From Nitrospirae bacterium MYbin3 (GTDB taxonomy: Bacteria; Nitrospirota; Thermodesulfovibrionia; Thermodesulfovibrionales; Dissulfurispiraceae): a DNA stretch of 64,000 nucleotides. The position numbers were made by a program, and so were the translations under genes. The stretch covers positions 21,269 to 85,268 of the forward strand of contig PEAD01000004.1 of the NCBI GenBank assembly GCA_002753335.1. The letters are read 5' to 3'. The notes beneath the pieces are model-generated. The model was not told the origin of the DNA and made no database searches. It was given only the letters and a program-made list of their open reading frames with translations. Positions 63,401-64,000 of the stretch are shown here, in pieces. How positions within the stretch are numbered: position 1 is the first letter of the stretch; the number at the start of each line of letters is the position of its first letter.

Positions 63401-63674
63401 CAATTTTAAGGGCAATCGCTTTGCCGTCTTTTCTGAAAAACTTAACCTTAATCCCGCAGCCTGTGTTGCATTGCAAACAGACTGTATAAAGAGTATTTTC
63501 GGCCTTGATCAATTCGTATGCCTCCTCAGACGTAAGCATGCCTGCCTCAGCTCTTTTCATCAGGTCGGTGGCCCACTCCAGTTGTGATGCGAGCATGGCG
63601 CCCCCTAAAACAGCAGAACACCTGATAAAATCCCTTCTACTGAATCCGTTACCGTTATTTTTAGTTTCTTCCAT
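60453..63674 (-). CDS. Tat-exported molybdopterin oxidoreductase, TtrA-like
   Basis: A 1073-residue DMSO-reductase-family catalytic subunit with a GGAGGTGAGG ribosome site. The Tat signal has SRRDFIRC at residues 12-19 before a hydrophobic stretch. The 4Fe-4S ligands are C66, C69, C73 and C122. The presumed molybdenum ligand is C282 in HTTVCQGSLYF. A lysine-rich insertion at about 195-235 and the length resemble tetrathionate reductase TtrA and relatives such as arsenate or selenate reductases; the substrate is not certain. Acts in the periplasm with a ferredoxin-type subunit encoded just upstream. Confidence 0.85.
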   Translation of the reverse strand: MEETKNNGNGFSRRDFIRCSAVLGGAMLASQLEWATDLMKRAEAGMLTSEEAYELIKAENTLYTVCLQCNTGCGIKVKFFRKDGKAIALKIDGNPYNPFTSVPHIPYKSSPSEVNTVDRAVCPKGQAGIQSVYDPYRISKVLKRDGKRGEGKWKSIPFDKAIDEIVNGGKLFSSVQGEENREVTGLKDIYALRDIKIAKEMAADASAIAKAKDKKKAIDEFKSKHAANLKYLIDPDHPDFGPKNNQLVYMWGRKKGGRGDFSGRFFGDYFGTANTHGHTTVCQGSLYFTCKAMSEQYDYNKFSGGNKFYWQGDFENAEYILSVGSNLFDANYGPTNRTVRLVPRLTDGKVKMTVVDPRFNKSAAKATKYLPIKPGTDGAFFTGIIQWMVNNKKYDAKYLSCANKAAAKEAKEPTWTNAALLVKLDKDGKPGKFLRAHEIGLAQVEKRKDKDGKEHDFEYLVAMKNGKPVAIDPNDEKNAVTGDLLVSTSIGDVKVKSALQIIADAANLKKPDEWSKICGISVKDIENVAADLAKYGKKSVVDVHRGIAQHTNGFYNVTSAMTINLLLGNFDWKGGMIAPSTFNTGGGKEGQPFDLGKAKPGKTSRFGISIIRHDIKYEDSSIFNGYPAKRNWWPLSSDIYEEIVPSIGDAYPYPVKALFSYMGTPVYALPAGHTNIEILADVNKVPLYFCSDILIGTTSMYADYIFPDLSYLERWEMHGSHPNMPVKVQPVRQPVIAPIPETVKVFGEEMPCSYEALQLALAEKLGMKGYGKNGFGEGQDFTRPDDFYIRMVANVATDGTPVPDASDDEVKLFLESRKHLPKTVFDPERWQKITGANWKKVVYVLNRGGRFQEHKDIYKGDYLANQYKKLINLYQEKTAGTKNAFTGKSNPGYATYVPVCTTIGKTPKESGLEDGYPLHLLTQRDILHTKSRTVVDYWLLAIKPENEIIINADDAKKLKLKDGDRVKVVSATNLDGVYDLKNGTKKPMVGKVKVTETIMPGVITFTLGHGHWATGAADVTIDGKVIKGDPRRATGVHANAAMWIDPHLKNTCMLDPVGGSVSFYDTKVKLVKA

Positions 63675-63688
63675 CAGTCCTCACCTCC

Positions 63689-64000
63689 TTATGGCAGTAT
63701 GTAATAAACTCTGGGTTTGGTTTTTGATTTATCCGAGAAGACAGGAGTGGTTCCCGGATACGCTATTGCGGCCGAAATTACCCCCGGGGTTTTTCCTTTA
63801 AGCTCATCGTTCTTGAGCTTGGTCTCTCCGGCGCCCTTAACCTCGGACAGCACCTTAATTTTATTGTCTTTCATGACCTTGTAAATTAGGCTTCCCTTAT
63901 CTTCAGGGTCTCCAAAATAATTTGCCCTCGATATGCAGGTGCTTACGCACATCGGCACCATCCCGTTTTTAAGCCTGTGGTAGCAGAAGTGGCATTTCCT
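63689..64000 (-). CDS. Ferredoxin-type electron-transfer subunit, C-terminal fragment
   Basis: The frame stays open to the window edge, so the gene starts outside. The visible ~103 residues include KCHFCYHRLKNGMVPMCVST followed by C, the typical cysteine spacing of the third and fourth 4Fe-4S motifs in TtrB/PsrB/NrfC-type subunits. It ends with a C-terminal tail containing SKTKPRVYYILP. It precedes the catalytic subunit by 14 bases and would pass electrons to it. Confidence 0.85.
   Translation of the reverse strand, partial: RKCHFCYHRLKNGMVPMCVSTCISRANYFGDPEDKGSLIYKVMKDNKIKVLSEVKGAGETKLKNDELKGKTPGVISAAIAYPGTTPVFSDKSKTKPRVYYILP

Noticed and set aside
1..64000. CRISPR arrays, rRNA, tRNA, insertion sequences or prophage
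   Set aside because: No regularly spaced repeats, tRNA-like cloverleaf regions, transposases, integrases or phage genes were recognised; gene density leaves little space for them.

Overview
The window reads as the chromosome of a Gram-negative, probably anaerobic or facultatively anaerobic bacterium. The Gram-negative call rests on an O-antigen ligase-like membrane protein, two family 9 (heptosyltransferase-type) glycosyltransferases, a WbpM-type sugar dehydratase and a PglC/WreU-type initiating transferase. The anaerobic call rests on a Tat-exported molybdopterin reductase operon and eight-odd oxygen-sensitive radical SAM genes. Base composition is intermediate. The gene mix would fit Desulfobacterota, Nitrospirota or Deferribacterota, but the sequence alone does not settle the phylum. 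No rRNA, tRNA, CRISPR array, transposase or integrase was seen, and no gene-free stretch exceeds 300 bases.

Region 1 (1-31.7 kb, all + strand, mostly overlapping or touching genes) is a surface-glycan island built around nonulosonic (sialic-like) acids. It holds two NeuB-type synthase genes (one fused to a nucleotidyltransferase), four CMP-nonulosonate synthetase-type domains (one fused to a GT2 glycosyltransferase), a DegT and a HisC-like aminotransferase, a DUF115/Maf-like protein, several GT-B transferases, methyltransferases and an ABC exporter. Four SPASM radical SAM enzymes and three radical SAM enzymes with B12-type N-termini are interleaved with these. The four SPASM enzymes share an N-terminal FxxYRxxW signature placed exactly 24 residues before the first cluster cysteine. 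This looks like a dedicated and, to my knowledge, uncharacterised sugar- or glycan-modifying enzyme family. A sub-block at 28.5-31.7 kb adds a 2-hydroxyacid dehydrogenase, an SDR, a metal-dependent cyclase and a HAD phosphatase.

Region 2 (31.7-42.2 kb, +) continues with a GT-B-like protein, a CDP-6-deoxyhexose block (rfbF, rfbG, a 3,5-epimerase-like gene, an SDR), GT2 and GT4 transferases, and a UDP-QuiNAc type initiation block (4-reductase, PglC/WreU-like transferase, WbpM-like dehydratase).

Region 3 (42.2-51.0 kb, - strand) looks like LPS core/O-antigen completion: two GT9s, an O-antigen ligase-like protein, a methyltransferase and a GT4. It is headed by a carbamoyltransferase cassette: NodU-type carbamoyltransferase, SGNH-like lipoprotein/esterase-like protein, a 49-residue DUF5989-like protein and an SxtJ-like membrane protein.

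Region 4 (51.1-57.3 kb) holds a methyltransferase and a convergent CgeB-like glycosyltransferase, then housekeeping genes dcd, pyrF, trpE and pfkA. trpE carries a perfect in-frame 105-bp tandem duplication.

Region 5 (57.3-64.0 kb, - strand) is a molybdenum-linked respiratory operon: a ferredoxin-type subunit (cut by the window end), a large TtrA-like catalytic subunit, an FmdE-like protein, a one-domain ModE and a MoeA-like protein, followed by a separate metallo-beta-lactamase-fold hydrolase.
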